Shown: positions 1 through 9,206, counted from the first letter of the stretch. The stretch is DNA of 38,947 nt from Candidatus Phytoplasma pini (GCF_007821455.1 NZ_VIAE01000005.1:1-38947), one strand, 5' to 3'. The notes: generated by a model not told the origin, from the letters alone. Numbers and translations are program-made.

Positions 1-1
1 A

Positions 2-635
2 TTATTATTAATAATTGTTGTGATTTTATCTTTTTACATACTTGTGAGATTATATAGAAGAAGATTTTAAAATTGAAAATAACAATGAAAAAACAACAAT
101 AGAACAAAATACATCTAATGAAAACAAACATGATGAAAATAAAGATGATGAAAACAACAAACATAAAAAAACATATTATAAAGACGATGGAAAAATTGAT
201 TATATTGAAGAATACGACATAAATGGTAAAAAAATTAAATTTACTAAATACAAAAAAGACGGAAAAACAATTGACTCTATCGGAGAATGCGATCCAAAAA
301 CTGAAAATCTAATTAAAGTTACTGATTACAAAAAAGACGGAAAAACAATTGACTCTATCAACGAATTCGACTACGACCCAAAAACTGAAAATCTAATTAA
401 AATTACTAAATACAGAGAAGACGGAAAAACAATTGATAGTAGCTGCGAATACGATCCAAAAACTGAAAATCTAATTAACGAAACTCAACATAATAATGAT
501 GGTTCAATTGATTATATCAACGAATACGATCCAAAAACTGGAAATCCAATTCAATTTACTAAATATAATAATGATGGTTCAGTTGATAGAATTACAAAAT
601 ACGACCCAAACACTTGGGGAAAAATCATAGAATAA
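2..635 (+). pseudogene. DUF2963-like repeat protein, 5' end outside window, frameshifted
   Basis: Two reading frames together make one protein. Positions 2-70 encode a hydrophobic stretch (LLLIIVVILSFYILVRLY) that looks like a membrane anchor and then runs into TAA. From about position 57 another frame stays open to the TAA at 633-635 and begins EEDFKIENNN. It has no in-frame ATG, GTG or TTG after its last stop at 45-47. The second part is a charged linker followed by about six degenerate ~24-26-residue units of the form YxxDGxxIDxIxEYDPKTENLIxxT. One unit pair shares 33 identical bases (249-281 and 327-359, 78 nt apart). This pattern matches the phytoplasma DUF2963 family as I know it; function unknown. 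A one-base loss around 53-68 would explain the break. A sequencing error or a separate upstream gene cannot be excluded. Confidence 0.6.
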
Positions 636-644
636 CAAATATAT

Positions 645-672
645 AAAGCCACTTAGTGGCTTTTTTTCTTTT
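645..672 (+). terminator. Rho-independent terminator of the DUF2963-like gene
   Basis: AAAGCCAC (645-652), loop TTA, GTGGCTTT (656-663) is a perfect 8-bp stem that runs into a T-rich tract. It starts 9 bases after the TAA at 635. Confidence 0.85.
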
Positions 673-696
673 ACCAAAAGAAACAATAGCGATAGA

Positions 697-780
697 TTAA
701 ATACGTTTATTGACAGGATTTTTATCTTGTTTTTTATTACAAGCTAGCCCTACTCCAAACAGTGCATTCCGAAACACCAT
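697..780 (-). CDS. 27-residue ORF of unknown function, possibly a gene remnant
   Basis: ATG at 780 to TAA at 697 encodes 27 residues beginning MVFRNALFGVGLACNKK. The codons are noticeably richer in G+C than the surrounding AT-rich DNA, and a stop lies seven codons upstream, so it cannot be extended far. I do not recognise the product and see no Shine-Dalgarno sequence. It may be the tail of a decayed mobile gene rather than a functional peptide. It lies between the DUF2963-like terminator and the end of the core gene block. Confidence 0.25.
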   Translation of the reverse strand: MVFRNALFGVGLACNKKQDKNPVNKRI

Positions 781-911
781 GATTCTATCACGATTATAGA
801 TTTATATAAGTTGTGTAATATGTGTATGTTTATTGCTCAATTATATAAATTTATTAAATGTGTAAGATAGAATTACACAAAACAGATCAATGAAAGAACA
901 TTAATCAATCT

Positions 912-1787
912 TTATAAAAGATTTTTATTAAATTCTTTTTCTTGTGAAATTTTATGATTTTTTAAAAAAAGAAACAAAGCTTCTTTTTGAACATCTTTTC
1001 TTTGGGTCTGCATATAATCAAAAGACAAAGAAGCCAAAATATTAATAGTCATTAAAAAACGATTAAAAAAAACTCTTTCGCGAAAAGAAATTAAATTTTC
1101 TTTAATTTTTCCTTTTAATTGAGATAAACAATTAAAAATATTTTCTAAAGTATGAAATTTATTTAATAATTCAATAGCAGTTTTGATTCCAATTTTAGGA
1201 ACCCCCAAAATATTATCAGAAGAATCTCCGACTAAACTTTTAAAATCTACCATTTGTTCTGGTGTTAAATGATATTCTTCTTTCAATTTAGAAACATCAT
1301 AATACACAATATTACTTAAACCTTTTTTGATCAAACAAACTGTAATTTGATCATCGATTAATTGTAAAAAATCTTTATCACTCGAGAAAATAAAAACAGG
1401 AATTTTTTGATAACTTGCTTGTTTAGCTATAGTACCAATCATATCATCTGCTTCATATCCTGATTGAAAATAATATCTAATACCTAAAAGCTCTAAATAT
1501 TCTTTAATTAAAGATATTTGATTAATCAAGGAAATAGGTGTACTCGGACGTCCTTGTTTATAATTAGAATATAATTCATGTCTTATAGTTTTATCAGGAG
1601 AATCAAAAAAAACACAAATATTTTTATGGTTTTGTTTTAAAATTTTTTGGAACATCTTCATAAAAATAAATAAAGCATTAACTTCTTGTCCTTCGCTATT
1701 TGTCATTATATTTTTTTTTTTATAAACAGTTGCATAATAAGCTCTAAATACAAAAGAATTACCATCGATTAAAATTAAATCTTTCAT
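912..1787 (-). CDS. polA: Stand-alone 5'-3' exonuclease (PolI N-terminal domain type)
   Basis: A 291-residue protein corresponding only to the 5'-3' exonuclease/flap-nuclease domain of DNA polymerase I; no polymerase domain follows. Metal-binding acidic positions are visible: D8 (LILIDGNS), D62 (FFDSPD), E112/D114/D115 (YEADDMIG), D137/D139 (SSDKDF) and GDSSDN at 187-192, followed by the helix-hairpin segment GVPKIGIKTA. Expected role: removal of RNA primers and flaps in Okazaki-fragment maturation and repair. A free-standing exonuclease of this size is usual in Mollicutes, where it is often labelled polA. ATG start at 1787 with GAGGAAA about 11 bases upstream. It lies 46 bp after ffh and is the last gene of the co-directional block. 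Confidence 0.93.
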   Translation of the reverse strand: MKDLILIDGNSFVFRAYYATVYKKKNIMTNSEGQEVNALFIFMKMFQKILKQNHKNICVFFDSPDKTIRHELYSNYKQGRPSTPISLINQISLIKEYLELLGIRYYFQSGYEADDMIGTIAKQASYQKIPVFIFSSDKDFLQLIDDQITVCLIKKGLSNIVYYDVSKLKEEYHLTPEQMVDFKSLVGDSSDNILGVPKIGIKTAIELLNKFHTLENIFNCLSQLKGKIKENLISFRERVFFNRFLMTINILASLSFDYMQTQRKDVQKEALFLFLKNHKISQEKEFNKNLL

Positions 1788-1833
1788 TTTTTATTATTTC
1801 CTCTTTTCTTAAATCTTTAATTCAAAAAATAAA

Positions 1834-3198
1834 TTAAAACCATTTTTTAAAAAATTCTTCAGGATTATCAAGAGGATTGATATCACTATCATTTTTTTCT
1901 GATTTTATTTTACTTTGTATTTGTTTTTGTTTTTTCATGAATTCCATTAAAAAATTCATTTCACGATTACTATTTCCAGATCCTTTTATAATTCTTGTTC
2001 TTCTACGATTATTAGCATCTATTAAATTGGGTTTTATTCTTTCTTCATGGGTCATGCTTTGTATTAAAGCTTCAAATTTTTGAATTATATTATCTTCTAA
2101 TACAGGCATTTGTTTAATTTTAGAACTAATTCCAGGAATAAAATTTAAAAGATTTTTTATAGAACCTATTTTTTTCAAAAATTTCAATTGTTTTTGTAAA
2201 TCATAATAATTATAATTATCTTTTAAAATTTTTTCTAAAATCTCAGAATTTTCTTTTTCTTGTTTCAATTTACTCTCGACATTATCAATTAAAGTTAAAA
2301 TATCTCCCATCCCTAAAATTCGAGAAACAATACGTTCAGGATGAAAAACTTCAAAATGAATATCATCATGTTTTTCTGATGAAGAAATAAACTTAATAGG
2401 TAATTTTGTCAAAAATTTAACAGATAAAGCAATCCCTCCTTTAACATCAGCATCCATTTTAGTTAAAATAACACCTGTAGCATTTATCTTATCATGAAAA
2501 CTTTTTGTTACTTCTGAAGATTTTTGACCTAAAAGAGAATCAATAACAATTAAAATTTCTGAAGGATTTGATTTTTGTTGAATTTGTTTCAATTCTTGGA
2601 TCATTTTTTCATCTATATTTAACATACCAGCAGTGTCAATAATTACTACATCAAAATTATTATACAAAGCATATTGTAAACCATTATCTATAATATTTAA
2701 AATCTTCTGTCCTTTTTGAAAAAAAACTTCAACACCTATTTTTTCCCCTATATGAACTAATTGTTCTATAGCACCAAATCTATAAATATCAGCTGCAATA
2801 ATCAAAACTTTTTTTTGAAATTTTTGTTTAATCCAAAAAGCTAATTTTCCCGAAGTAGTTGTTTTTCCACTACCTTGTAACCCCATTAAAAGAATTACAT
2901 TCATAAAATTATCTTTTAATTGAAGTTCTTTATTATGAGAACCCAAAATATCCACTAAAGTATCTTTAATAATTTTAATCAATGTTTGTTTTGATTCTAA
3001 AATTTCAAAAACTTTTTGTCCTAAAGCTCTTTTTTTAACTAATTCATTAAATTGAGTAATAACTGAATAATCCACATCAGCTTCTAAAAAAGAAGAACGA
3101 ATATCTTTCATGATTTCTTCAAAATCAGATTCTTTAATATATTTTTTACCTTTAATTTTATCTATAAGACCTTGTAACCCGCCATTTAAAAAACTCAT
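1834..3198 (-). CDS. ffh: Signal recognition particle protein Ffh (SRP54)
   Basis: A 454-residue SRP GTPase that binds signal sequences on ribosomes and hands them to FtsY at the membrane. Visible: N domain (1-~95), P-loop GLQGSGKT (106-113), DTAG (188-191), TKMD (246-249), and a Met-rich M domain with RRRTRIIKGSG and the RNA-binding helical region toward the C terminus. Oddities: the usual DTAGRL reads DTAGML (Arg to Met), DTYRPAAIEQL reads DIYRFGAIEQL, and TKLDGDARGG reads TKMDADVKGG. Length is normal. ATG at 3198; AAAGGA lies about 12 bases upstream. It sits 104 bp downstream of its partner ftsY. Confidence 0.97.
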   Translation of the reverse strand: MSFLNGGLQGLIDKIKGKKYIKESDFEEIMKDIRSSFLEADVDYSVITQFNELVKKRALGQKVFEILESKQTLIKIIKDTLVDILGSHNKELQLKDNFMNVILLMGLQGSGKTTTSGKLAFWIKQKFQKKVLIIAADIYRFGAIEQLVHIGEKIGVEVFFQKGQKILNIIDNGLQYALYNNFDVVIIDTAGMLNIDEKMIQELKQIQQKSNPSEILIVIDSLLGQKSSEVTKSFHDKINATGVILTKMDADVKGGIALSVKFLTKLPIKFISSSEKHDDIHFEVFHPERIVSRILGMGDILTLIDNVESKLKQEKENSEILEKILKDNYNYYDLQKQLKFLKKIGSIKNLLNFIPGISSKIKQMPVLEDNIIQKFEALIQSMTHEERIKPNLIDANNRRRTRIIKGSGNSNREMNFLMEFMKKQKQIQSKIKSEKNDSDINPLDNPEEFFKKWF

Positions 3199-3302
3199 TA
3201 ATTGTATTTTTCCTTTCTTATTTTTATCCTAACTATTCATTAATTCTATTCTTATAATTGAATTCACATATATTATTATATAAATGCATAAATAAAATAT
3301 AT

Positions 3303-4271
3303 TCAAAAAGAAAGAGGAAAGTAATTATTAACATATTCGTTGATATCGAAAGTAATTAAATCATTAACATTCTCGCCAACACCTACATATTTAACAGAAA
3401 GATTATAAAGATATTTAATTGCTAAAATAATACCTCCTTTTGAAATACCATCATATTTAGTTAAAATAATACCATTTAACACTATTAATTTATGAAATAA
3501 ATCAACTTGTTTTAAAGCATTTTGACCTGTCATAGCATCTAAAACTAAAAAAGTTTGTAAATAAGCATCAGACATTATTTTTTCTATAATTTTTTTGATT
3601 TTTTTTAGCTCTGACATCAAATTTGTTTTATTTTCTAATCTGCCTGAAGTATCACATAAAATAACATCAAAATTATTTTTTTTTGCGTAAGTTAAAGCAT
3701 CAAAAAATAAACTAGAAACACTTTTATTTTTTTGTTCTTTAAAAAAAATTTCATTTTGGGTTTTTTCTTGCCACATTTTTAATTGTTCTAAAGCGCCTGT
3801 TCTAAAAGTATCGCCAGCTACTAATAAAACTTTTTTATTTTCATTCTTAAATTTTTGTGCTAATTTACCAATAGTCGTTGTTTTACCTGTCCCGTTAACA
3901 CCTACCAACAAATAAATTTGTGATTTTGTATCTTTTTTCGATAATGATTGATATTTAATATCATCTTCTTGTAAAACATTTATTAATCCTTCTCTTATGA
4001 TAGGTAATAAATAAGAAGTTTCTTGACATTGTTCCTTCGAAATAATATTTTCGATTTTTTTAATTAAAAAAAAAGTTGTTTTTAAACCAAAATCTGATTT
4101 AATGAATAAAATTTTTAAATTTTCTAACAAGAATGAATCAATTTTTTTGTTTTCATAAGCTTTTTTTACCCAATCGCAAAAATCATATTCGACTTTTTTG
4201 ACACCTAAAATAGAAATTTTTTTTTTCTTTTTTTTAAATTTATTTAATATTTGTTTGATAAAATTAAACAT
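3303..4271 (-). CDS. ftsY: SRP receptor GTPase FtsY
   Basis: Membrane-associated receptor for the Ffh-RNA-ribosome complex. Taking the ATG at 4271 gives 322 residues: a short lysine-rich N terminus (FNFIKQILNKFKKKKKK) suited to lipid contact, then the NG domain with GVNGTGKTT (124-132), GDTFRTGALEQL (153-164), DTSGRL (207-212) and TKYDG (271-275). The frame stays open to a TTG at 4319, but ATG 4271 is preceded at good distance by AAAAAGGAT, so I prefer it. The acidic A domain of E. coli FtsY is absent, as in many Gram-positive relatives. Unlike Ffh here, the conserved Arg of DTSGR is kept. Confidence 0.96.
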   Translation of the reverse strand: MFNFIKQILNKFKKKKKKISILGVKKVEYDFCDWVKKAYENKKIDSFLLENLKILFIKSDFGLKTTFFLIKKIENIISKEQCQETSYLLPIIREGLINVLQEDDIKYQSLSKKDTKSQIYLLVGVNGTGKTTTIGKLAQKFKNENKKVLLVAGDTFRTGALEQLKMWQEKTQNEIFFKEQKNKSVSSLFFDALTYAKKNNFDVILCDTSGRLENKTNLMSELKKIKKIIEKIMSDAYLQTFLVLDAMTGQNALKQVDLFHKLIVLNGIILTKYDGISKGGIILAIKYLYNLSVKYVGVGENVNDLITFDINEYVNNYFPLSF

Positions 4272-4339
4272 ATTTTTTATCCTTTTTATTTTTTTAAATA
4301 TAATGTAATTTAATACCAAAACATTGATAAATTATTTTT

Positions 4340-6139
4340 TTAATATTTATTTTTTAAAGACATAATATTTTTACATTTAGGAAAATTAGAACAACCTAAA
4401 AAAAGACCATATTTTCCTTTTCTCTTCAACATTATTCCACGGCATAAATTACATTTTTCATATGTAGTAACTTGTTTAATACGTTTTATTTGTTGATTCG
4501 CTATATCTAAAAGTTTTTGAAAATCATCATAAAATTCTTTTAAAAAAAATTTTTTTTCAATCTTTTTTTCTGATATAAGATCTAATTTTTCTTCAACTTG
4601 TGAAGTGTATTGAATATTAATAATCGAAGGAAAAAATTTTTCTAAAATTATCTTAGTAGAAATACCAATTTCAGTAGGAAAAATTTCTTTATCTTTAATA
4701 ATTACATAAAATCTTTTTTTTAAGATTTCGATAATATTTGCATAAGTTGAAGGACGACCAATTTTTAATTTTTCTAATTTTTTGATTAAAGAAGCTTCTG
4801 TAAAACGCGCGGGAGGATTAGTCATTTTATCGATCATTTTAATTTCTTTTGGTAAATAAAATTGATTCAATTCCAAATCAGGCAAAAAAGTATTTTTAAA
4901 AGAATCGCCTAAACCTTTATAATAACCATCAAAAATCATTTCTTTACCATTGGCTTCAAATAAATATTTATCTACAACAAAAATTAATTGAGTTTTAAAA
5001 AAACACGCATAAGACATTAAACTAGATAAAGTTCGCGAATAAACCTTTTGATATAATGCGAATTCATATTTATCTAAATATTTTTTCATTTTCGCAGGAG
5101 TTCTATAAATATCGGTAGGTCTAATTGCTTCGTGCGCATCTTGACTATTTGTATTCTTGATTTCTTTATAAATACCAACATATTTTTTGCCATATTCTTT
5201 TACAATAAAATTTTGAGTTGTTTGAATAAATATAGAAGAAATTCTAAAAGAATCTGTTCTCATATAAGTAATTAAACCAATTCTTTCTTTTTCTATTTGT
5301 ATTCCTTCATATAATTTTTGTGCAATATTCATTGTTTTTTTAGCGCTAAAAGACAAATCTCGAAAACAATCTTGTTGTAAAGTAGATGTAATAAAAGGTT
5401 TAGGCGGTTGATTAAATGACTTCTCTTTTTTTTTGTTTTTTAAAAGAAATTTTTTATTTTTGATTTTTTCAAAAATTTCTAATGCTTCTGTTTTTTTTAT
5501 TTTTTTATCTTTAGGTTGAAACGTTAAATTAGCTTGAAAAAAATCAAAAATAGCATTAATTAAATAATATTCTTCTGGAATAAATTTTTTTATTTCATCT
5601 TCTAAATCTACAATAATTTTTAAAGCTACTGATTGAACTCTACCCGCTGATTTAGATTTTATTTTTTTTACTAAATAAGATAATCTAAAACCAATGATTC
5701 TGTCTAAAATTCTTCTTGTTTCTTGTGAATCTACTAAAGCTTTATTAATACAAGAGGGATTTTGAAAAGCTTTTAAAACAACATCTTTAGTTATTTCATT
5801 AAACACAATACGATTCAAATCTGTTGTTTTTAAATTTAAAATTTCAGATAAATGCCAAGCTATCGATTCACCTTCTCTATCCGAATCTGTCGCTAAAAAA
5901 ACATTTTTATCTTTAGTTTTTTGAATTAAATTTTTAACTAATTCCTTTTGTTTCGGAATAATAATATAACTCGGTCGAAATCCATTTGCAATATCAATCC
6001 CTAAATTTCCTTCGCCTTCTAAAGATAAATCTCTAATATGGCCTTTTGAACACAAAACTAAAACTTTATTTTCAAAAAAACTACTAATAGTTTTTGCTTT
6101 AGAAGGAGATTCTAAAATAATAACTGGTTTTTTTTTCAT
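4340..6139 (-). CDS. topA: DNA topoisomerase I (type IA)
   Basis: A 599-residue type IA topoisomerase that relaxes negative supercoils. Visible: Toprim start VIILESPSKAKTI (6-18) and DSDREGE (85-91), ETRRILDRIIGFRLS (140-154), KSAGRVQSVAL (163-173), and the active-site tyrosine Y292 in IGLITYMRTDS. The C terminus carries one four-Cys zinc ribbon (C563, C566, C583, C589); longer homologues usually carry more, so this is a reduced form. ATG 6139 has AAGGAAAT seven or eight bases upstream. It lies between rbgA (28 bp) and ftsY (68 bp), probably in one transcript. Confidence 0.97.
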   Translation of the reverse strand: MKKKPVIILESPSKAKTISSFFENKVLVLCSKGHIRDLSLEGEGNLGIDIANGFRPSYIIIPKQKELVKNLIQKTKDKNVFLATDSDREGESIAWHLSEILNLKTTDLNRIVFNEITKDVVLKAFQNPSCINKALVDSQETRRILDRIIGFRLSYLVKKIKSKSAGRVQSVALKIIVDLEDEIKKFIPEEYYLINAIFDFFQANLTFQPKDKKIKKTEALEIFEKIKNKKFLLKNKKKEKSFNQPPKPFITSTLQQDCFRDLSFSAKKTMNIAQKLYEGIQIEKERIGLITYMRTDSFRISSIFIQTTQNFIVKEYGKKYVGIYKEIKNTNSQDAHEAIRPTDIYRTPAKMKKYLDKYEFALYQKVYSRTLSSLMSYACFFKTQLIFVVDKYLFEANGKEMIFDGYYKGLGDSFKNTFLPDLELNQFYLPKEIKMIDKMTNPPARFTEASLIKKLEKLKIGRPSTYANIIEILKKRFYVIIKDKEIFPTEIGISTKIILEKFFPSIINIQYTSQVEEKLDLISEKKIEKKFFLKEFYDDFQKLLDIANQQIKRIKQVTTYEKCNLCRGIMLKRKGKYGLFLGCSNFPKCKNIMSLKNKY

Positions 6140-6167
6140 AAAAATTTCCTTGCATAAAAATAAAAAA

Positions 6168-6989
6168 TTAAGATAAAAGTATCAAATCAAGATCAAAATT
6201 AATCTGAGACATTTTTTGTATTTTATCCCAAATAAAATTAATTTTTTGATTTTCATTTATAAAATAATTTTTTTGTTTAAAAAACAAAACTTGTAATAAA
6301 TCTTCTTGTTTGATTTCTTCATCATTTAAATTAAAATATTTTTTAAAAATCATATAATAATAATGTCTTAAATAAGGTAAAAAATGATTAATAATTTTTT
6401 CTTTATTTAAGAAATCAGAACGTATACAACCGCAAATAGCCAAAGAATAACTTATTTTTGCATCAGTAATTTTATTTAATAATATACCAGGAGTATCTAA
6501 TAATTTTATATTATTATTTAAAGAAATCCATTGAATTTTTTTTGTAGTGCCTATTTTATTTGCTGTTCTCAATAATTTTCTTTTTGTTAAAGAATTAATT
6601 AAAGTTGATTTGCCGACATTGGGAACACCTATAACAATCAACTTCAAAAAATATTTATTCTTTTTGAAATTTTTTTTGAAAATGTCTTTGATTTTAAAAA
6701 TAATTTTATCAATATTAAAATTATACTTTGAGTCAATGTTTAAAGTAAATATATTTTTTTTTGCAAAAAAATTAATAAAAAATTCATTTCTATTTGAATC
6801 AGTTAAAAGAGTTTTGTTTAATAAAAGAAGAACTGGTTTATTGTTTATTAATTTTAAAAGTTGAAAATCCATGCTAGAAAAAGGAATTCTAGCATCTACA
6901 ACAAATAAAACCAAATCAGTCAATTTTAAATAATTTTTAATTTCTTTTATTGCTTGATGCATATGCATCGGAAAAGATTGAACAACCAT
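6168..6989 (-). CDS. rbgA: Circularly permuted ribosome-biogenesis GTPase (RbgA/YlqF family)
   Basis: About 273 residues from ATG 6989 (a TTG at 6992 is also in frame; no clear SD for either). The N terminus MVVQSFPMHMHQAIKEI matches the family pattern, as does the permuted GTPase order: the G4 region at 58-61, then P-loop GVPNVGKST (121-129), GTTKKIQW (147-154) and DTPG (165-168), with a C-terminal helical domain. The family acts in late assembly of the 50S subunit. Odd point: G4, normally NKxD, reads NKTL, so the guanine-contacting Asp is missing. It is 27 bp downstream of the unknown membrane-protein gene and 28 bp upstream of topA. Confidence 0.9.
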   Translation of the reverse strand: MVVQSFPMHMHQAIKEIKNYLKLTDLVLFVVDARIPFSSMDFQLLKLINNKPVLLLLNKTLLTDSNRNEFFINFFAKKNIFTLNIDSKYNFNIDKIIFKIKDIFKKNFKKNKYFLKLIVIGVPNVGKSTLINSLTKRKLLRTANKIGTTKKIQWISLNNNIKLLDTPGILLNKITDAKISYSLAICGCIRSDFLNKEKIINHFLPYLRHYYYMIFKKYFNLNDEEIKQEDLLQVLFFKQKNYFINENQKINFIWDKIQKMSQINFDLDLILLS

Positions 6990-7016
6990 CAAAATATAAC
7001 CATAACTTTTATTTTT

Positions 7017-7769
7017 TTATTCAATATTTTGTTCTTTTTGTTTATTAATTTCATCTTGCAATTCTTTTAAAATTTGATTTATATCCTGTTCAGATTGAAA
7101 TATTTTTTTACTATAAATTTTATAAACCTCTTCGCCAACAATTAAAATAATCGCGCAACCTATTTTATTAATTAAAGTATCATAAAAAAAACGAAAAAAT
7201 ATTTTCTTGATCCAATGGAAAGGATTTAAAATATTAACAGTATTAGAAATAAAATTAGCAAATTTATTTACTTTTTTCGCTTTATCAAAATATTTTTTAT
7301 CTACTAAGTTAGTTTTTAAAATAAAAAAATTTTTTAAAGTCATTTTTTTGAAAATACTAATAATTTTTTGTTGAAATAAAAATTCTATTCGATCATGTAA
7401 ATATCTTATTAAAGCTAAACTTTCATCAAGAGTTAGTTCTAAATAAGGATACTGAGATTTAGGGTAAAAAGAAGATGATGTAGTTAAAGTTAAATTTTTA
7501 ATATGTTGCCATAAAAATTTTAAATAATCATCTTTATTTTTTTTAATATCTTCTATAAAATCAAGTTGTGTTTTTTTAATTAAATTTTCCATTTCTTGAT
7601 TATTCAAAATATCATTTTCGGTTCCTAAGTTGTTAAAACCGCTACTTATTTTTTTAATAACAAAGATTATATATAACAAACCAAAAAGTAAAAAACCACA
7701 AAATAAACCAGCTGAAAAAGAAAAAAAATTTTGTAAATATCGCCAATAAGAAGATAAATAATTCAACAT
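7017..7769 (-). CDS. Conserved-looking membrane protein of unknown function
   Basis: A 250-residue protein I cannot assign to a named family. Visible: one strong N-terminal TM segment (about 17-39, SFSAGLFCGFLLFGLLYIIF), a Lys/Asn-rich mostly helical middle, a weaker hydrophobic segment near 203-213 (IGCAIILIVGE) followed by EVYKIYSKK, and a charged helical tail (EQDINQILKELQDEINKQ). The second segment lies after an amphipathic NPFHWIKKIFFRFF stretch and might be membrane-associated. ATG 7769; no SD is evident. Placement between tilS (180 bp upstream) and rbgA (27 bp downstream) suggests co-transcription with rbgA-topA. Confidence 0.8.
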   Translation of the reverse strand: MLNYLSSYWRYLQNFFSFSAGLFCGFLLFGLLYIIFVIKKISSGFNNLGTENDILNNQEMENLIKKTQLDFIEDIKKNKDDYLKFLWQHIKNLTLTTSSSFYPKSQYPYLELTLDESLALIRYLHDRIEFLFQQKIISIFKKMTLKNFFILKTNLVDKKYFDKAKKVNKFANFISNTVNILNPFHWIKKIFFRFFYDTLINKIGCAIILIVGEEVYKIYSKKIFQSEQDINQILKELQDEINKQKEQNIE

Positions 7770-7949
7770 AATTTTATATTATACTTTCTTCAAAATATCA
7801 TAAGTATTGGTTTTTGCATAAATAAACTTTATAACAAAATTATATATGATTATGATAATTTAATACCAAAAAATTCAAAAACAATAAAGAAAATTATATC
7901 ATATAATATATGAAAAATAAAATTATTTTTTTCAATAAAAAAATATATT

Positions 7950-9206
7950 TTATTTTATCCCTAAATAAAAAACATCTTTTTGACATAAAGCATTATTAAT
8001 ATAAATCCCAGGAATCCAAATAATATTTTTTTTTTGATCAACCACTAATAAAATGTCATCTCTTTTTTTTAAAGGAATTTTTTTATCAATTAAAAATTTT
8101 TTTAATTTTTGGGTGCCAAAAGTAAATTTTAAAATATCACCAAATTTCCTTTTTCTTAAAATAAAAGGAGGAATTATTTTATTAAAATCACATTTTATTT
8201 CTTGAATTATAGAACAAAAAGAAATTAATTTTTTATCAAAACAATAATACAATAAAGGTTTAGGTTTAAAATTTAATTTTTTTTCTGAGATTAATTTTTT
8301 TTTAATTGTAAAATAATTATAATTTTTTTGAAAAATCCATATTTTATCTAAAAACCATTCAACATAAGGTTTTTGAATATTTTTTAAACTTTTCCAAATA
8401 TTATTTATTAATGTAAAATTTTTTTTAATTTGTTTCATTTCTAATAAATATAAAATAATATCTTTTTGCACCGTTGAATCTAGTGTTAAAAACAATTTTA
8501 AATCAAAAAAACTATTTTTATTATATGTTTTCAAAAAAATGTGTGTTTGCTTCCTAATAAAATCAAAAACATCCATCATTTGTAAATGAAAATGTTTAAT
8601 ATTTTGTAAAAAATTATTATTTATTTTCTTAAAATAAGGGATAATTTGATTACGAATTTTATTACGAGTATATATATCTAATTGATTAGTATAATCTTCT
8701 AAAAAAATAATTTTATTTTTTATAGCATAATCTATTATTTTTTTTTTAGAAACATATAAAAAAGGTTTTAAAAAAAAGAAACCATCATGATAAAAAGAAC
8801 TACTTAAACCGCTATAACCTAACAAAGAACTTCCGCGTGCCATCTTAAATAAAATAGTTTCTGATAAATCATCCAAATGATGCGCTGTAATTAAATAATT
8901 AGTTTTATATTGGATTGCTATTTCTTTTAATTTTTGATATCTTAATTTTCTTGCTTGATTTTGAAAATCTTTATTACCAACATTTAATTCAAAATAATGA
9001 AAAGAAATTTTCATAAGTTGACAATATTTTTGAACTATTTTTTTTTCATTAATTGCTTCTAATCTTTTTAAATGGTTAAAATGAACTACAATTAAAAAAT
9101 AATTACGCCGAAATAAAAAATTTAATAATACCATGGAATCAACGCCACCACTGACAGCAATAATATAAATTTTCTTTTTATCTAATTTCACAGATAAATT
9201 TATCAT
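7950..9206 (-). CDS. tilS: tRNA(Ile)-lysidine synthase
   Basis: ATP-dependent enzyme that converts C34 of the tRNA-Ile CAU anticodon to lysidine so that it reads AUA. The N-type PP-loop SGGVDS and the downstream HHLDDLSET motif are intact, followed by the TilS-type C-terminal domains; about 418 residues. Start is uncertain: ATG 9206 lies 15 bases after AAAAAGGA, a TTG at 9212 has better spacing, and the farthest TTG is at 9221. The PP-loop falls near the N terminus in any case, as expected. In an AT-rich genome using many ATA codons this gene should be essential. Confidence 0.94.
   Translation of the reverse strand: MINLSVKLDKKKIYIIAVSGGVDSMVLLNFLFRRNYFLIVVHFNHLKRLEAINEKKIVQKYCQLMKISFHYFELNVGNKDFQNQARKLRYQKLKEIAIQYKTNYLITAHHLDDLSETILFKMARGSSLLGYSGLSSSFYHDGFFFLKPFLYVSKKKIIDYAIKNKIIFLEDYTNQLDIYTRNKIRNQIIPYFKKINNNFLQNIKHFHLQMMDVFDFIRKQTHIFLKTYNKNSFFDLKLFLTLDSTVQKDIILYLLEMKQIKKNFTLINNIWKSLKNIQKPYVEWFLDKIWIFQKNYNYFTIKKKLISEKKLNFKPKPLLYYCFDKKLISFCSIIQEIKCDFNKIIPPFILRKRKFGDILKFTFGTQKLKKFLIDKKIPLKKRDDILLVVDQKKNIIWIPGIYINNALCQKDVFYLGIK

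Larger units (their letters stand above)
636..911. other. 276-bp junction between DUF2963-like gene and core operon
   Basis: Apart from the terminator and the small ORF, the stretch holds partial inverted repeats. GATAGAATTACACAA at 866-880 is complementary in parts to ATTCTATC (782-789) and to TTGTGTAAT (811-819). This could be remnant ends of an inserted element or chance in AT-rich DNA. I see no clear terminator for the minus-strand exonuclease gene that ends at 912. Confidence 0.3.

Noticed and set aside
249-600. Regular repeats that could suggest a CRISPR array
   Set aside because: The ~78-nt periodic units are in one open frame and encode DUF2963-like repeats; they vary between copies and are not separated by unique spacers of constant length.
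4272-4319. Longer N terminus for FtsY from TTG 4319
   Set aside because: No SD before the TTG, while ATG 4271 has AAAAAGGAT at good spacing and gives the expected basic N terminus.
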